Positions 36,365-48,912 of a stretch of DNA of 64,000 nucleotides are shown here, in pieces. The stretch is taken from assembly GCA_027625915.1 (NCBI GenBank), contig JANTQA010000008.1, positions 5,077,501-5,141,500 on the forward strand, in the 5' to 3' direction. Within the stretch, counting starts at the first letter, position 1. Every line of letters begins with the position of its first letter. Origin of the DNA: Anaeramoeba flamelloides. Its lineage: Eukaryota; Metamonada; Anaeramoebidae. A model generated the notes under the pieces. That model was not told where the DNA came from. It ran no database searches and saw only the letters and a program-made list of their open reading frames with translations. Both the position numbers and the translations under genes were made by a program.

Positions 36365-37830
36365 TACTAGCATTTAAAATTAAAACGTGATCAAAATTCA
36401 GCTATTTATCTTTTTTTCAATTCTTCAAAATGACTTTCATTTAGCATTCTTAAACCCCAATTCAAAATTTTTAACACACCAAAATTCAATTTGTGAAAAA
36501 AAAAACTTATTTAAGGGACTAGTCTATATTATTTTTTTTTTTGACCAATAACTAAATAAGGAATCCTTATCTTGAAATATGTTTAAAATTGAAAATAGAC
36601 AGGTTTTTTCAATTTTAGAACTTTTAGTTCTTGTTTTTTTAAAATTTTACAATTCTGCCTAAAAAAGTGACTTTTAAAATTTTTTTTTTGAAAAAATATC
36701 TTAAAAGGATGAGAATTTTTTAATTAATTTTGGATTTAATTATTTTCTCAAAAATAATATTTATTCTCATTTTTAAAAACGAAAAAATAATTTAAAACTT
36801 GTGAATATTTTCTCCTTCACTTCTGTTCATCCAACTTGACTCTATAAAGAACTCAATTTGTTTTATCAATAATTACTTTTTTAAAAAATAGTTCTTATTC
36901 TTTTCTTTGATTTTTTTTTGACTCTGACAAAAACTTTTGGGATGGTAATTTGCGAACACTTAAAAAAACTTCAAATTCAACCAAAAAAAAAGAGTGTAAA
37001 CTGAAAAAGTAGATTCATGAAAAAAAAGAATGGTACAATATAAAAAAAAGAAAATCTTTTATTAAGAGTAAAGCATATATTGTATATTTTTTTCGAATCA
37101 AACTATGTTTTCATGCAAATCCAAAAAAATCCTTCCAGGTTTACTTTTCAAACTATTTTTTGTACGTATTCCACAAACATAACAAGGTTTTGCTTTCTTG
37201 TTCATATTTTTTTTTATTTATTGTATTTTTGCGAAAAGTTGAAAAAAAGCAACTTTCAAAAAAGTGAAAAAATGCAAAAATTATTTATTTCTATAAAAAC
37301 AATAACTAAATTTAATGAATGGCATTTAGCTAGATTTCATTAATATACTAAGAAGTTTTTCACTTTGATTTGAAATCTAAGTAATTGGCAAAAAAAATTT
37401 CTAAATCTCTATTAAATTTACCTAAAAAAAATTAATATAGACTAGTCCCTTAATCAATTAAAGAAGATTTACCCAATTAGAACCATTCACTAATTGAAAT
37501 GTTAAAACCTTTTTATAAATTACAATGCTCACAAAACACTAAATAAATAATTATCAATACAAATAAATCATGGGTGTGTTAAAAATTTTGGAGAGAGCAA
37601 AACAAAAAAATACATTAGTAAATATGTTGAAATTCTATTAGGAATATTGATCGATCAAATGGTTAGATACTACCAACTAATTTTATTTGAGTTCTTCTAT
37701 TTGGAACAACTCAACTTTAATATAATATAAACCTTGTAGAAAAATTTTGATCCAACCAAGCAAATTTGGTAATTCAAACAATGAAATGAAAACAAAAACT
37801 AAAAGATTAAAAAATGATTTTCATATTTTA
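36365..37830 (+). repeat. Dispersed repeat family H, copy 2, split by a nested insertion
   Basis: The two halves (36365-36514 and 37450-37830) together match 25555-25960. The 935 bp between them is the TTAA-flanked element described next, so the nested element is the younger of the two. Confidence 0.55.
36515..37449 (-). mobile_element. TTAA-inserting DNA transposon remnant (piggyBac-like?), family A
   Basis: The ends are GGGACTAGTCTATATTA and TAATATAGACTAGTCCC, flanked on both sides by TTAA (36511-36514, 37450-37453), which is the target duplication expected of piggyBac-type transposition. The related empty site at about 25.63 kb supports it. Inside, on the minus strand, 37205-37098 is an intact 35-codon frame (MNKKAKPCYVCGIRTKNSLK...). 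Its C-x2-C motif could be a relic of the cysteine-rich tail of a piggyBac transposase, but that is weak. No DDD catalytic region was seen, so the copy is non-autonomous. Confidence 0.6.
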
Positions 37831-39015
37831 CAAAAATCAAAATTATCTCCAATTTCAATGAAATTGTATTATTGTGAGTGTTTGGAACGTTTTAGCTGTG
37901 TGTAAAATTTTGAATTTTAGTTTAGTTCACTCAATATATACAATAAAAAAGGAGCCAAACAGATAATAAATCGAAATCACAATTTACAATCTATTTCTCT
38001 CAAAGATTCTATTTGCGAAAGAAAAAAAGGAAAAACGAAAGCGAAGTGGAAATTTTTCCCCATTTATTATACAAATACTAGAAGTAAATCGAAACACTTT
38101 ATTAATTTTTTTGTCGGTAAAACTTTCTTAAATATTCCAAATTATTTTCTCCAAAAAAGAATGCAACAAACATGATCAGTGAAATACAATTTTCAAAAAG
38201 TTCCCCTTACAAATTAAAAGATCTTTGATTTATGCTTGCAACACTTGTAGTTAGAAGGAATTATTTGTAAAATAAGACGAGATATTGAAAAAATAAAACC
38301 CATTTTTTTTTTGTTGAATAAAGAATAATTGAATAAGAAATAAAAAAAAAGATGTGAATCAAATTGTTGAATATTTTGAATTTAAAAATTATGGCTTGGA
38401 AAATACCTATTAAAAGTTTATTGAGAAGTCTAAAAATTTGAAAAAAAGTGAATTATTTAAAAATTTTTTTACAATTTTTTGATTATTAACTCTAAAAAAA
38501 AAAAAAACTTAATAATATACAAATATTTTATAAAGTTAAAATTATTAGAATTTGACTGAAAAACAAAATATAAATTTTCAATTATTGAAAAAATATCTTA
38601 CTTTAGGAATAATTTCAAAATAATTCCAATTTATCTGGTTCTGTTATTCCACTTAAATATTTCTGTTATTTCTCTTAAAAAATTTAATATAGAGAAAAAA
38701 ATTCATTTTTAAGTTTGTATAAAATACATTTTTGAAAGTAAAAATACTTCTTTAAAAAAAAAATAAATTCAAATTCAATTGCTCTTTTATTTTTTTTTTT
38801 TTTATTATTATTATTTTTTGAGTTGGGTTCATAATTTGATAAATAAAAACTACAAGATATATTTGAAAATTTGGAAATAATGAAATTAGAATGAAAAATA
38901 AGATAAATTTATTCATAGTACTTTCATATATAATATTGAAAAAACCCATTACATGAAAATAGGTCCAGATATCATTATTAATTGATAATAAAAGGAAAAT
39001 TGTCGTGTAATTGCC

Positions 39016-39391
39016 AAATATTAGGAAAATTCACAATCAAACACTTTTTATAACTAAATAAAATATTTCAGGAATCCAGTAATAAACCTAAGTAACTTTC
39101 ATTAAAGCGAAGTTTACCAAAAGAATATTCATTTAATTGTTTGATAACCAAAGTAGTTCAACTCTATTTTTTTAAAAAATAGAGTTTTATAGGACTTTGC
39201 TATGAAATTTAGATACTTATAATTTTTATTTTCTTTTTTTTTTTTTTGATTGATTTATTGGAGATTATTTTGAACAAGTGTAATTTAATTAAGGATCATT
39301 CTAATAAGTATATAGTCATAACTTTTTCAGGGGTTGATTCTTAAAGAAAAAAAAAAAAAATTAATCAATAACAAAACAATTTCCCTAATTT
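39016..39391 (+). mobile_element. Family F element, copy 2
   Basis: It starts near CAAATATTAGGAAAATTC and ends AACAATTTCCCTAATTTT. Internal blocks match copy 1 at 21935-22327 in the same order (ttcattaaagcgaag, atcattctaataagta, ttttgaacaagtgta). It is about 375 bp. Confidence 0.6.
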
Positions 39392-39542
39392 TAACAACTA
39401 ATAATGATGTCTGGTCTTATTTTTACTTCCTGGATTTTTTTCAATTCTATACATGAGATTTTCCAATGAATCTTTTTTGAAAATCTGAAAAACCTAAAAG
39501 AAAATAAAGCAATAGATAAAAAAAAAAAAATAAAAATAAAAT

Positions 39543-39627
39543 AGCCAATTTCTTAAAATCCTGTATTAAATTAAGATAAGATATGAACAACAAATTATAA
39601 TTTTAATTTTAAGAAATCTGGCTATTT
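39543..39627. repeat. Short foldback repeat
   Basis: AGCCAATTTCTTAAAAT at the left and ATTTTAAGAAATCTGGCT at the right form imperfect inverted arms around about 50 bases, just upstream of the first firm RalGAP exon. Confidence 0.45.
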
Positions 39628-40012
39628 TTTTTTCACTTCTATTATTGGATATTAATACTAAACAAATCTCAAAGGATAAACCATTGCTAAATATATGGTT
39701 ATTAATATTTATTGTAAATTTCTGAAAGAAAGTACAAGATTAATAAAATTTTAACCCAACAAATTTTATTTTAATTTAGATTTTTGATGAGAAAAATAAC
39801 TCAAATAGGCAAAATAATTCCAAACATATTTCAAAAAGTCGATAAATACCATTTGAAAGATTTACATCTTTTCCAAAAACAAACAATAAAAGAAAATATA
39901 ATAACAAACAAACAAAAAAATAAAATAATTTTTTTTTTTTTTTTTTTTGTTAAAGCATAAATAATTACAAATTTGGATTGTATTTTATTGTTTCTACAAA
40001 ATAAATTAATAG

Positions 40013-43000
40013 ATGAACTTCTAGAATTTCTTTGCAGTATCAACAATAAGCCCACAACAAGAGAAAAGGGATTTCATTTATTATTATTATTTGTTAATAC
40101 TTTAGGTGAAAATGTTGATAATAGAACACTTTCCTTAATACAAAGTGCTATAAATTTTGATCCTTTTATGAAAGACTATGGGATTAATTCCGTTCGATTA
40201 ACAATTGTCCCAATAACAAGTAAGTTTCTTTTATTTAAATATTATTTTGACACACGACTCTATTACCAAGCCATTCCATTTTATAAATTACAAATTTTCG
40301 TTACTTTACAAAAATCTATCACAAACATCATTCTTTTTTTCATAAAATAAAAAAAAAACAAAAAACAGCACCTGTTATTGGTACATCTGTAAAAGAAAAA
40401 TATAAAAACACAAAAGAAGAAAGATTAAAATTATTTAATATATTATTGGATTTCATTTCAAATAAAACAACAAATATTGAATTTTGGATACATCTTTTTT
40501 TAAAATCCTTTATACCAACACTTTATCCAAATATTGCAAAGCAAACAGGATTGTTACGGGAAGATATAGGTAATCATTTATTTTTTTCATTTTATTCAAT
40601 TAGATTACAAAATCATCAAGGTTTTTAAAAATCACCGATTTAAATTTAAAAATTCAGTTTTTTTTTTTAATATTTTTCCTTTTTTTTCGCAATTACATTT
40701 ATAAATAATTGAACAATTCTCATAAATTACAAATAAGTTAATAAAAATTACTAACAAATTTGATAAGAAGATGACGGATAATCAATACATACTCTTTGTA
40801 TTGATGTATCCATAATGATTACAATCCAATAATTGAAAACTATTCTCATGATAAAAAAATTAAGTTATCAATTTAAACCAATTTTTTTTTTGAACTCTTA
40901 TTTATACTGAAATATTTCATTAAAAAATTAATCAAAATAAGGAAAAAATATACAAACATGTATATTGGAATTTAAGAGAATTTTTATTACACTAATTGCG
41001 CGAAGTTTTTTTTAATTTTTCTTTTATTTCGAAAATCTAATTCTTATCTAATCAATATAATAATTTACAAAAAAAAAACAGCAGATATGTTTTCTTGAGT
41101 TTTTGACAAATGATTAGAAAATCGATAGATTTTCTTGTTATTTTTTAAATTAAAAAAAAAAGGAACCGTTAGCTTTTCTAGAATTTAAAAGAATTGAATG
41201 AATCTATCAAATATTCCCGAAAATACCCGAAAATCGAAAATACTCGAAAATTTTTTAACCACATAAAAACACTTTTTGAACAACTTCTATGAAACACTGG
41301 TGCCAATATACTCAGTATAAAGGTAAATTTGGCTTTTATTTTCCAGAAAATTTTTTTTTTCTGAAAAAGTCAAAATTCAAAAAAATTAAATTTTAGGGAA
41401 TGGTATTCAACCCATTTTGTGTGAAAGGAATAATTATCCTGTATGAGTGTAACATTTCTGATTATTTCGAAATGGTATTAACTAAAAGAGAGAAAATGCA
41501 CTTGAATTGAAAATTTCAAATTGTTTATCATTACCAATAATTTTGTAATATTAAATGTAATCCAAAAATAACAGAGTAATATATAATCGTACAACACATC
41601 CCCATATCCTACATAAGGCGACTCAAGCCAAACTTTATTTAACTTCCCATTCCATAAAATGAACTGCTTTAACCAAAATATATAAACACAACCCATACCA
41701 ATACCCTGGTATACCTATACACTTATATATTTACTTTCCCTAATAAGTACCAACAATTACACAAATATACTCAAAAGGTACCAAAACCTCTTTAGAGTAG
41801 TTTAAAGTAGAAAATTCAAAAAAAAAATATTTTGTCTGAAAGTAAAATTGTTATTTTACCGTTAAACTGAGTATATTGGCATTAGGATTTCTTAGAAGTT
41901 TTCTATAACGTGTTTTTATGTGGTTAAAAAAATTTCGGTTATTTTCGATTTTCACGTATTTTTGGGAATATTTCAAACACCCGAATTGAATAAAACCTTT
42001 GATTTTACTCTAATATTTTAAAATCTGGGAAAGCTAGGCACTCTAATGCACTTCACAGATACTTTCGTTTGTTTTTTTTTAATTTTTGAAATAAAACGAA
42101 AATTTATTAACTTTACAGTTTATTTCAAAAAGTAAAAAAAATCTAGGATACCCACTGTTTACCATTATTGATTTTTTTTTCTCTATATTTCAGTTTTATT
42201 AGATGAGCACAGCATTTTAAAAACCATTAGTTTTAACAATTACAGTAAATATCCCAAAGTTGAATTAAACTAAACAACATTTTTCCATTTATTAAAAAAA
42301 ATTTTACCTCCAAAATACACCTTTTTTTCTAGACTAGAGACTTTTAAAAATTGTAGTACTATGATAACAACAACAAATTTAATAGCCTTGAAAAAATTCA
42401 AGTTCTGGAATGTTGATTATCTTGTAAAAAAACTTTATGACTAAGAATCGAATGTTAATTAAAGTATCAATTTTACTAACTTGATATTTTTCAATTTTAT
42501 TTTTGAAAAATAGTTTAGCCAGGGCAATTCAAGAGAAAATGAAATAAAAATTCAATGATATCTAAATTATTTGTTTTTTTTTGCATTGTTTATAAAATTT
42601 CGATCTGTTTTTACTTTTAAAATAAGAGTATTTGTTTAAAATAATTTTTATAATTTCAAAAGTTTTAAAACAAAAGTTGAACACTTGCATTTTAAATAAA
42701 TTTAAATTCTGGTAGACTTAAAGGTGATTTTTTTACATAAAAGAAATTAAATGAAAATTTCTTCAATCTCCTTATTCTTTCTCAAATAAAAAAAAAAAAA
42801 TTACGAAATCCCTAACTTGAGCTATTTTTTAATTGATTAATTCGGTATTTAGCCAGTTCATTTCTTAATTTTTTTAATGTTTTAGATTTTCAGTTGATAT
42901 TTTCAAATTTTTTTTTTCCTAAATGGAACAAGATCAATTAATTTATTAAGGCCTAACAATTTTAATTTTTGAATTAATTTAATTTTCTTTTGTATATTTT

Positions 43001-46000
43001 TATCTTCACTGAATCCCTTTTTTTGCTTCTGTTTTATAAATAAGTCTTGGAGAACGTTTATCGATTTTTAGAAATTTCGTGACATTTTTATTAATCCAAG
43101 ATATCAATATTTTTGAAATCTATTTTTGTTAGATCAAATATTTCTAATCCATAATGTTATAGTATATCGCACACGAAGAAGGCACTTAGCACTTCTTTAT
43201 TGCTTTGTGATAATTTTTGTTTTTGTTGTCAAACAAAGATCCCTTTTGTGATCTTTTTTTATTGATTTTTTTATTGTTTGAGTAACCATGTTTTTGGAAC
43301 TTTAGTCCATTTATGTGTGTGTATGAGCTTTTATATACTTTTGTGTGATTTTTAACAGAATTTTTTTGGATTTTTTTTCTAAACTCTTTCAAAATAAAAG
43401 TGCACAAAAAATTTAAAGAATTATTCATAATTGAATCAAATTAATTGTAGTATCATTCTAAAATATAAGAAACACTACAAAATATCAAAAAACACTGAAA
43501 CGAATCTTTAAAACTCATTAAAACAAAACAATAAAAATTAAAAATATATGTTTTAAAAATTGGTGTGCACTTTAATTCGATATGAGAAATCTTGTTTTGT
43601 AAATTGTAAAGAAAGAAATTATAAAACCAATAAAAACTATTGAACAGGTTGAATTGGGAAAAAGCTCTTTATATTTGATTGATAACTCTTTACACATCAA
43701 TTTTTTGTTCTTTAAAGTCTCATTTTCAATATCAATCCGCAATTCATCTGGGTATTTTTTTGAAATTGTTTTTTTCTTTATTTATGGATATTGAACAGTT
43801 GTAAAATGGAAAAAACAAGATAAGAAGAAACAAATTTGGAAATAATCTACCAGTATAAAAATGGAAACAGTTTAATTTTGATTTCGAATGAGCTAGATAT
43901 AGGAATTAAGAATAGACCATTATTGGATTGATGTCTGAAACAAAGAAAAAAGAAAATAAAAAAAGCAAAAAATGAAAAAATGAATAATTAAAATGAAAAT
44001 CACCAGATAAGTAATTATCCTATTAACAATCAAATTCAATAGTATTGATGATTTGATAGGTGTGCCATTTTGTTTGAAAAAGAATTTATTTACATAAAAA
44101 CAGAAATAAATAAAAAACAAAAACAATCTTTTAATAATTTCTCTTTACCAATTGATATATCTAACCATTGATCTATCTATTTACCTATCTTTCCATTAAA
44201 AAAAAAAAATAAACACACACACACACATACACACATGCACAAACAAACAAACAAACACAATAATATATTACTACGTACAAAACATATCTCCAAATGATTT
44301 AAAAAACTAATTATTAATATTATAAAAATCAAAACACATAGAAACTGGATTTAAAAGTCATTGTCCTTATGAATTACAATTTATATTAATCGGACATGTG
44401 TTGGAATGGGTGAAAAAACCAAAATTAACAACATTTTTATTTGAAAACATTCAAAACAAGCAAATAATTTTAGAAATTTTCCGCCAATCATTTTTATTAC
44501 CCATCAAATATGATGAAATTGTTTATAAGGTATTAGAAAATTATAAATCGTGGGCACATAAAAAAAAGCATAGATTTAGTCAAATAAGTGAAAATTTACA
44601 AATCTATTTAAGAATCTTTATTTCGCATATTTTAGAAGGATTCTTTATATCATACACCAAATCAGATATATCAAAATTTGTTAAACGATGTGAAAGCTAT
44701 TTAGAATTTTTATCACAGATCTCAAAAGAATATGACGAATACTTGGCGAAAAAAACATGGTTTCATTTAATTGATGGTATCATCGATTTAACAAAGAGAT
44801 TAAATTCGAACACCTTTGATGAACTGTCCAAACAATTATTTAATTTGATATCAGGGCATCTATTTGGATCATTTTTAATGATTGTCTTTTATACGCGCAC
44901 CACGTCAAGATATTATTGGAACAAAATTGAAAATTTATTTAAAACTTGTAAAGAGAATTATTCTGTGGCAGTACAATGGAGGAGAATCTTATTAAAATTG
45001 ACAATATCATTTCATCATTTTATTTTCAATACTAATAATAAATGGATCGATTCTAAAACTGAAAGCCAATTAAACCCGAGAGGTAATGATAAATTAATTT
45101 TAGAAGCCAATTCCATTCGAAGAAATAAATTTTCCTTAGATTTAAATGAAGATTTGCATTTGATAATTGCAGAATCTGAAGAAGAAAAAAAAATAACTTC
45201 CTTTGTAGATTTTGATTGCACGAATTGGAGCAAAGAGCTTTCTTTGTTTTATTGGAACAAATTTTTTAATTTATTGGGAAATATAAATCATATTAAAAAT
45301 GAAAAAATACATGCCTTTGCAATTTCAACTTATTTGGAAATATATAATTTAATAATTATTTTAGATAAGAAATTAAGGGAATATAACGATCAAGTTTTAC
45401 AGGTGATTATTAATCAAGAAACTATTAAAATGAATCAAAATCAAAACACCCAAAATATTCAAAACACAAAACAAAAAATAATCAACGCAGAAATGCCACC
45501 AATTTTCGAATTATTTACACCAATTTTTTTTGAAGCGTGTTTAATCCAAGGAGGGAGATTTGAAGGGCGCAGTATTGCCTACGGTGCAATTTGCTTGATG
45601 ATATGCCAGCCATATAAGGGACCAATCGACCAAAATATTTTGCAGCATTTTTATTATGTATTATTTCAGGGGCTAATGAGTAAAAATCATAAAATTTTGC
45701 TCTCAATAATAAGATACAGCTCACACATATTTGGGTATTGTTTGCGAGGTGCCAACGGTTTAATTAATTCCTTTACCAACATGCTTAATCATTTTTTAGA
45801 TCCACAATATCAAATGAAAATACCTAATTACATTTATTTGCATAGTGTCATTTTATTAAGTTCAATGCTATCAGTCCCAGAGCATTTCAATGGGACAGAA
45901 ATTTATGATTACCAAAAGATGTTATCAATAAATGAAAAAAGCACGGATCAATTTATAGAAATCCAAGAAATTTTAGAAAATGAGGCAAACGAAAGAGAAA

Positions 46001-48912
46001 ACTTTGCAATCAAATTAGTTGACTTAAAAGACGAAGTAGTCAAACGTTATGGGGAATTCCAATCACAAGAAGAAAGATCACAAGTAATGCAAGAAATTAG
46101 AAAGGAAGAGCTTCTTAGACAGAATCATTTGAAAGCACAATTAGAAAAAAATGGGAAAAGTAAATTAATCAATAATCTAATGATCGATAAAGATAAAATT
46201 AGAGAAAATATTATCGACATACTAACAAAATTGCTTTTAAAAAAGGACAATTTACCAACAGAGATCAAATTACATATAATACATATATTAACGAATGCAA
46301 TGGTTATCGAATTATCAAGATTTAATGCCAATAGTAAACACAAAGTCAACAAATCATTAATTGATCGAACCATTGGCTGCATCCATAAATTTATTAATTC
46401 GAGGCAATTAATTGTTGCAGAAACTGCAAATAATTCCTTAAATACCATATCACCCTTTGCTAAATTGATCATTGAAAATGTGGATAAGGCAATCGTCTAT
46501 AGTTTAATCAAAAAGAAATGTGAAATAATTATTACAACTTTATCCAACATAGATCTAATTCAAGTAGAGAAATTTCAAAAAAAAGTTCAGACTGAAAAAG
46601 AAAATTTGAAAAGGAAGGAAGAAAAAGAAAAAGAAAAGGAAAAAAAATCCAAGGAGAAGGAAAATAAAAAAGATAAATATCTTGAAAATAATAACCAAAT
46701 CATACCCAAATATTTAACATTTATTTTGAAATCCATTGGTGAGTGGATTTTAAATTACCCGCCGTTATTAAATGATTTGGCATTATCTAAACTGATTTTT
46801 AAAGCCATAGTTTATTCCTTGGGTGTTAAAGAAGACTGGAAGAAAATACAGGTGGAATTAATGAAACTGGGTACCAAATTTGGTGAGAATTCAATGGAAT
46901 TTATTGATATTAATCAAAAGCATAGCAGTCTTGATCTAAGGCCAGTTCAATTGAAAAAAAAGGATATCCAAAATATTATCAATAAAATTGTCATGGACTG
47001 CAAAATAAAAAATTCATTAGTTGAAAATAGAAAAATTTATGAAAATGTCTTCAATAAGAATAACCCTGGATTGTTTCATCTTTCCGAAGAATTAATGATC
47101 ACTTCGGAAATCCTTTTATTACAATTATTAATTAATTGGAATAATTATCCCATTTGCCAAGGGCCCGAACAGGCTTGCTCGATTTTTCCTAATGATCAAG
47201 TAGACATTCCAGAGGGAATCATAAAATCAGATCTTAGTTCATCAAAAGCAATAAAGACCACGAACACCGGAACCAATACTAACACAAATATTAATAGTAC
47301 TAGCATAGGCGGCGGTAGCAATATCAGCATGAAAAAGGGACAAACAATTTTGCTAAGAAAAAACTTTAATAATAGAGGCAGGGGAAGAGGCAGAGGCAGA
47401 GACAGGAGCAAAGGTAGAGGAATAAGAAGAGGCAGGGGGGTGGGAAGAGGCCGTGGACTGGGCAGGGGAAGGGGAATTAGCAGAGTTACCAATGTGAAAC
47501 AAAATAAAACACCAATCAAATATGAAGATTATTCGTCAATATTTGCTTATAAAAACGAAACAATTATTTCCTTGCACGAATTACCAAAACCAGAGAGTTA
47601 CCAAAGTGATGGATTAAATAAAGTAATCCGAGTGATTTTAAGAGACATTACTGGTAAATATGTTTGGGATTTTGAAAGATTAGATTTTAATAATAATAAC
47701 CAAAGCATTCGATTATATTATGGACAAGAAGACAACAATAATAAAGAAATTGACGAGAATAGCAGTATTGAATCCAAAGGAGTAATGTTTGGCGAATCGT
47801 CAAGAATGGAACAAGAAGTCCCAGAATTTTCAAAAAGCAACAATATTAATAATGTTGAAATGTTTTCAGAAATGTTGAATTATATTGATGAAACTTTAGA
47901 AAAAGACGAAAATAATAATCAAATGGCTTTAGAAAAGGACGAAAAACAAAAGATCAATTTGTCAAATATTAAACAAATTTACAAAAATCAACAAAATAAT
48001 TTAACACAATACATAAATTCAACCAACAATATTAATGTTCCAACGAAAAAATCAGATCCCATTCAAGAAAGGGAACCAAATTTGCCTCAAAGCCATTGGC
48101 ATCTGTGTCGATTATTTTTGTCTCAATTTGGATTTTTATCCTTGGAATCGAAAAACGATTTGGTCCCATTGAAAAGATCAGATCGTTTAGAAAGATCTTT
48201 AAAGGAATTGGATAAAAGGCCACCAAGGGAAGCCCAAAAAATAGGTGTGATCTATATCGGGCGGGGCCAAACAGAGCAGAATGATATCCTGTCAAACGAA
48301 ATAGCCTCTCCGCTATTTGAAGAATTCATTAACGGGCTTGGTTGGGAGGTGGATTTAAAACACCACCGAGGCTATGTCGGTGGTCTCGACACTTACAACG
48401 AAACAGATGGCGCAACAGCGCCCTATTACGCCGACAATCAAACTGAAGTGATCTTCCATGTAATCACACAAATGCCCAATTCCAAAAACAACCCCAAGCA
48501 AATCAATAAAAAAAGACATGTCGGTAACGACATCGTCCACATAGTCTGGTCAGAAAATGATGAGCAGGATTATGACCCAATGACAATCACCTCACAATTT
48601 AACTTTGCCCATATCGTGATCTACCCCTTGCCAAATGGGCTATTCAGAATACAAATATTTATGAAGCAAAACGTCAAATTCTTCGGGCCCTTGATAGACG
48701 GTATTATCGTCGATAAGCAATCTTTGCCCTATCTTGTTAGAACAACAGCAATGAACGCTAATAAATTGGTTAGATATAATCAAAGAGCCTACAAACACCC
48801 ATTCCCTACTAGATGGGACATTTTAATCGAAACAGTACAAAGATATAAAGAAGAGCTTAATTTCGAAGATTATTTTTCTTCTTCAATAATTAAAAAAAAA
48901 TCAGAAAAATAA
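40013..48912 (+). CDS. Ral GTPase-activating protein, catalytic alpha subunit-like (5' end not firmly placed)
   Basis: Exons 40013-40219, 40369-40569 and 44342-48912 splice in frame (GT-AG) to about 1,660 residues ending at TAA 48910-48912. The alpha-helical N-terminal part matches the RALGAPA order: TTREKGFHLLLLFVNTLGEN, then LKSFIPTLYPNIAKQTGLL, then ILEIFRQSFLLPI (human EIFRQAFLLPI). The C-terminal Rap/Ran-GAP domain has GLGWEVDLKHHRGYVGGLD, RHVGNDIVHIVWSEND, HIVIYPLPNGLFRIQIF and FGPLIDGIIV. The Asn of GND (codon 48526-48528) is the catalytic 'Asn thumb', so GAP activity is expected. By homology it turns off Ral-type GTPases as a heterodimer with a beta subunit, which is not in this window. 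Between the two regions lies an RG-rich tract (about 47373-47484) absent from the human protein as I know it, plus a K/E-rich coiled coil (about 46570-46680). The second intron is 3.8 kb. Start codon: see 33156. Confidence 0.9.
41040..42170. mobile_element. Large foldback element in the RalGAP intron
   Basis: Inverted arms of about 150 bp or more face each other (about 41190-41335 and 41865-42010). Key blocks are TTTTTTAACCACATAAAAAC / GTTTTTATGTGGTTAAAAAA, GCCAATATACTCAGT / ACTGAGTATATTGGC, and GAAAATCGAAAATA / TATTTTCGATTTTC. Outside the arms lie CCTAAC/CTAGG-type palindromes shared with other repeats in the window. The loop (41340-41860) has no recognisable protein. Confidence 0.6.
41995..42540 (+). 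repeat. Dispersed repeat family I, copy 1
   Basis: Starts with 'TTTTACTCTAATATTTTAAA...GCTAGGCACTCTA'. It then shares a 350 bp block with 51285-52090 and, inverted, 59580-60245: TTAGATGAG(C/T)A(C/G)AG, AGTTGAATTAAAC, GTAGTACT(atg)ATAACAACAA, TTCTGGAATGTTGATTAT. Confidence 0.55.
43186..43374 (-). pseudogene. Possible eL29-like relic (KNHT...HxNGLK)
   Basis: After the acceptor-like GAGTTTAG, the minus strand reads KKIQKNSVKNHTKVYKSSYT, then HINGLKFQKHGYSNNKK, ending in TAA after KAIKKC. Ribosomal protein eL29 begins with K-x-KNHT, eight residues, then H-x-NG-I-K; spacing and fixed residues agree here. The core AHNQ and KAHR residues are lost, though, which a working eL29 should keep. So it is either a decayed copy, a very divergent protein, or chance. 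It lies on the opposite strand in the RalGAP intron. Confidence 0.25.
44206..44258. repeat. (CA)n / (CAAA)n microsatellite
   Basis: An ACACACACACACAC run passes into CAAACAAACAAACAAACA, about 90 bases upstream of the last RalGAP exon. Confidence 0.85.

Larger units (their letters stand above)
33654..40012. other. 6.4 kb gap (intron or intergenic) filled with repeats
   Basis: It contains remnants of families C and D (34240-34330, 35380-35640, 37990-38110), family H copy 2 with a nested TTAA element (36365-37830), and family F copy 2 (39016-39391). I found no convincing exon. Confidence 0.4.

Noticed and set aside
43130-43200. Minus-strand GTGCCTTCTTCGTG...GATATACTATAAC resembling the 5' end of U6 snRNA
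   Set aside because: The 5' stem would not pair (GTGC with GTGC), and the essential ACAGAGA box and AGC triad are absent downstream.
47196-47519. Minus-strand Leu/Pro-rich open frame
   Set aside because: It is the antisense of the Arg-Gly tract in RalGAP alpha.
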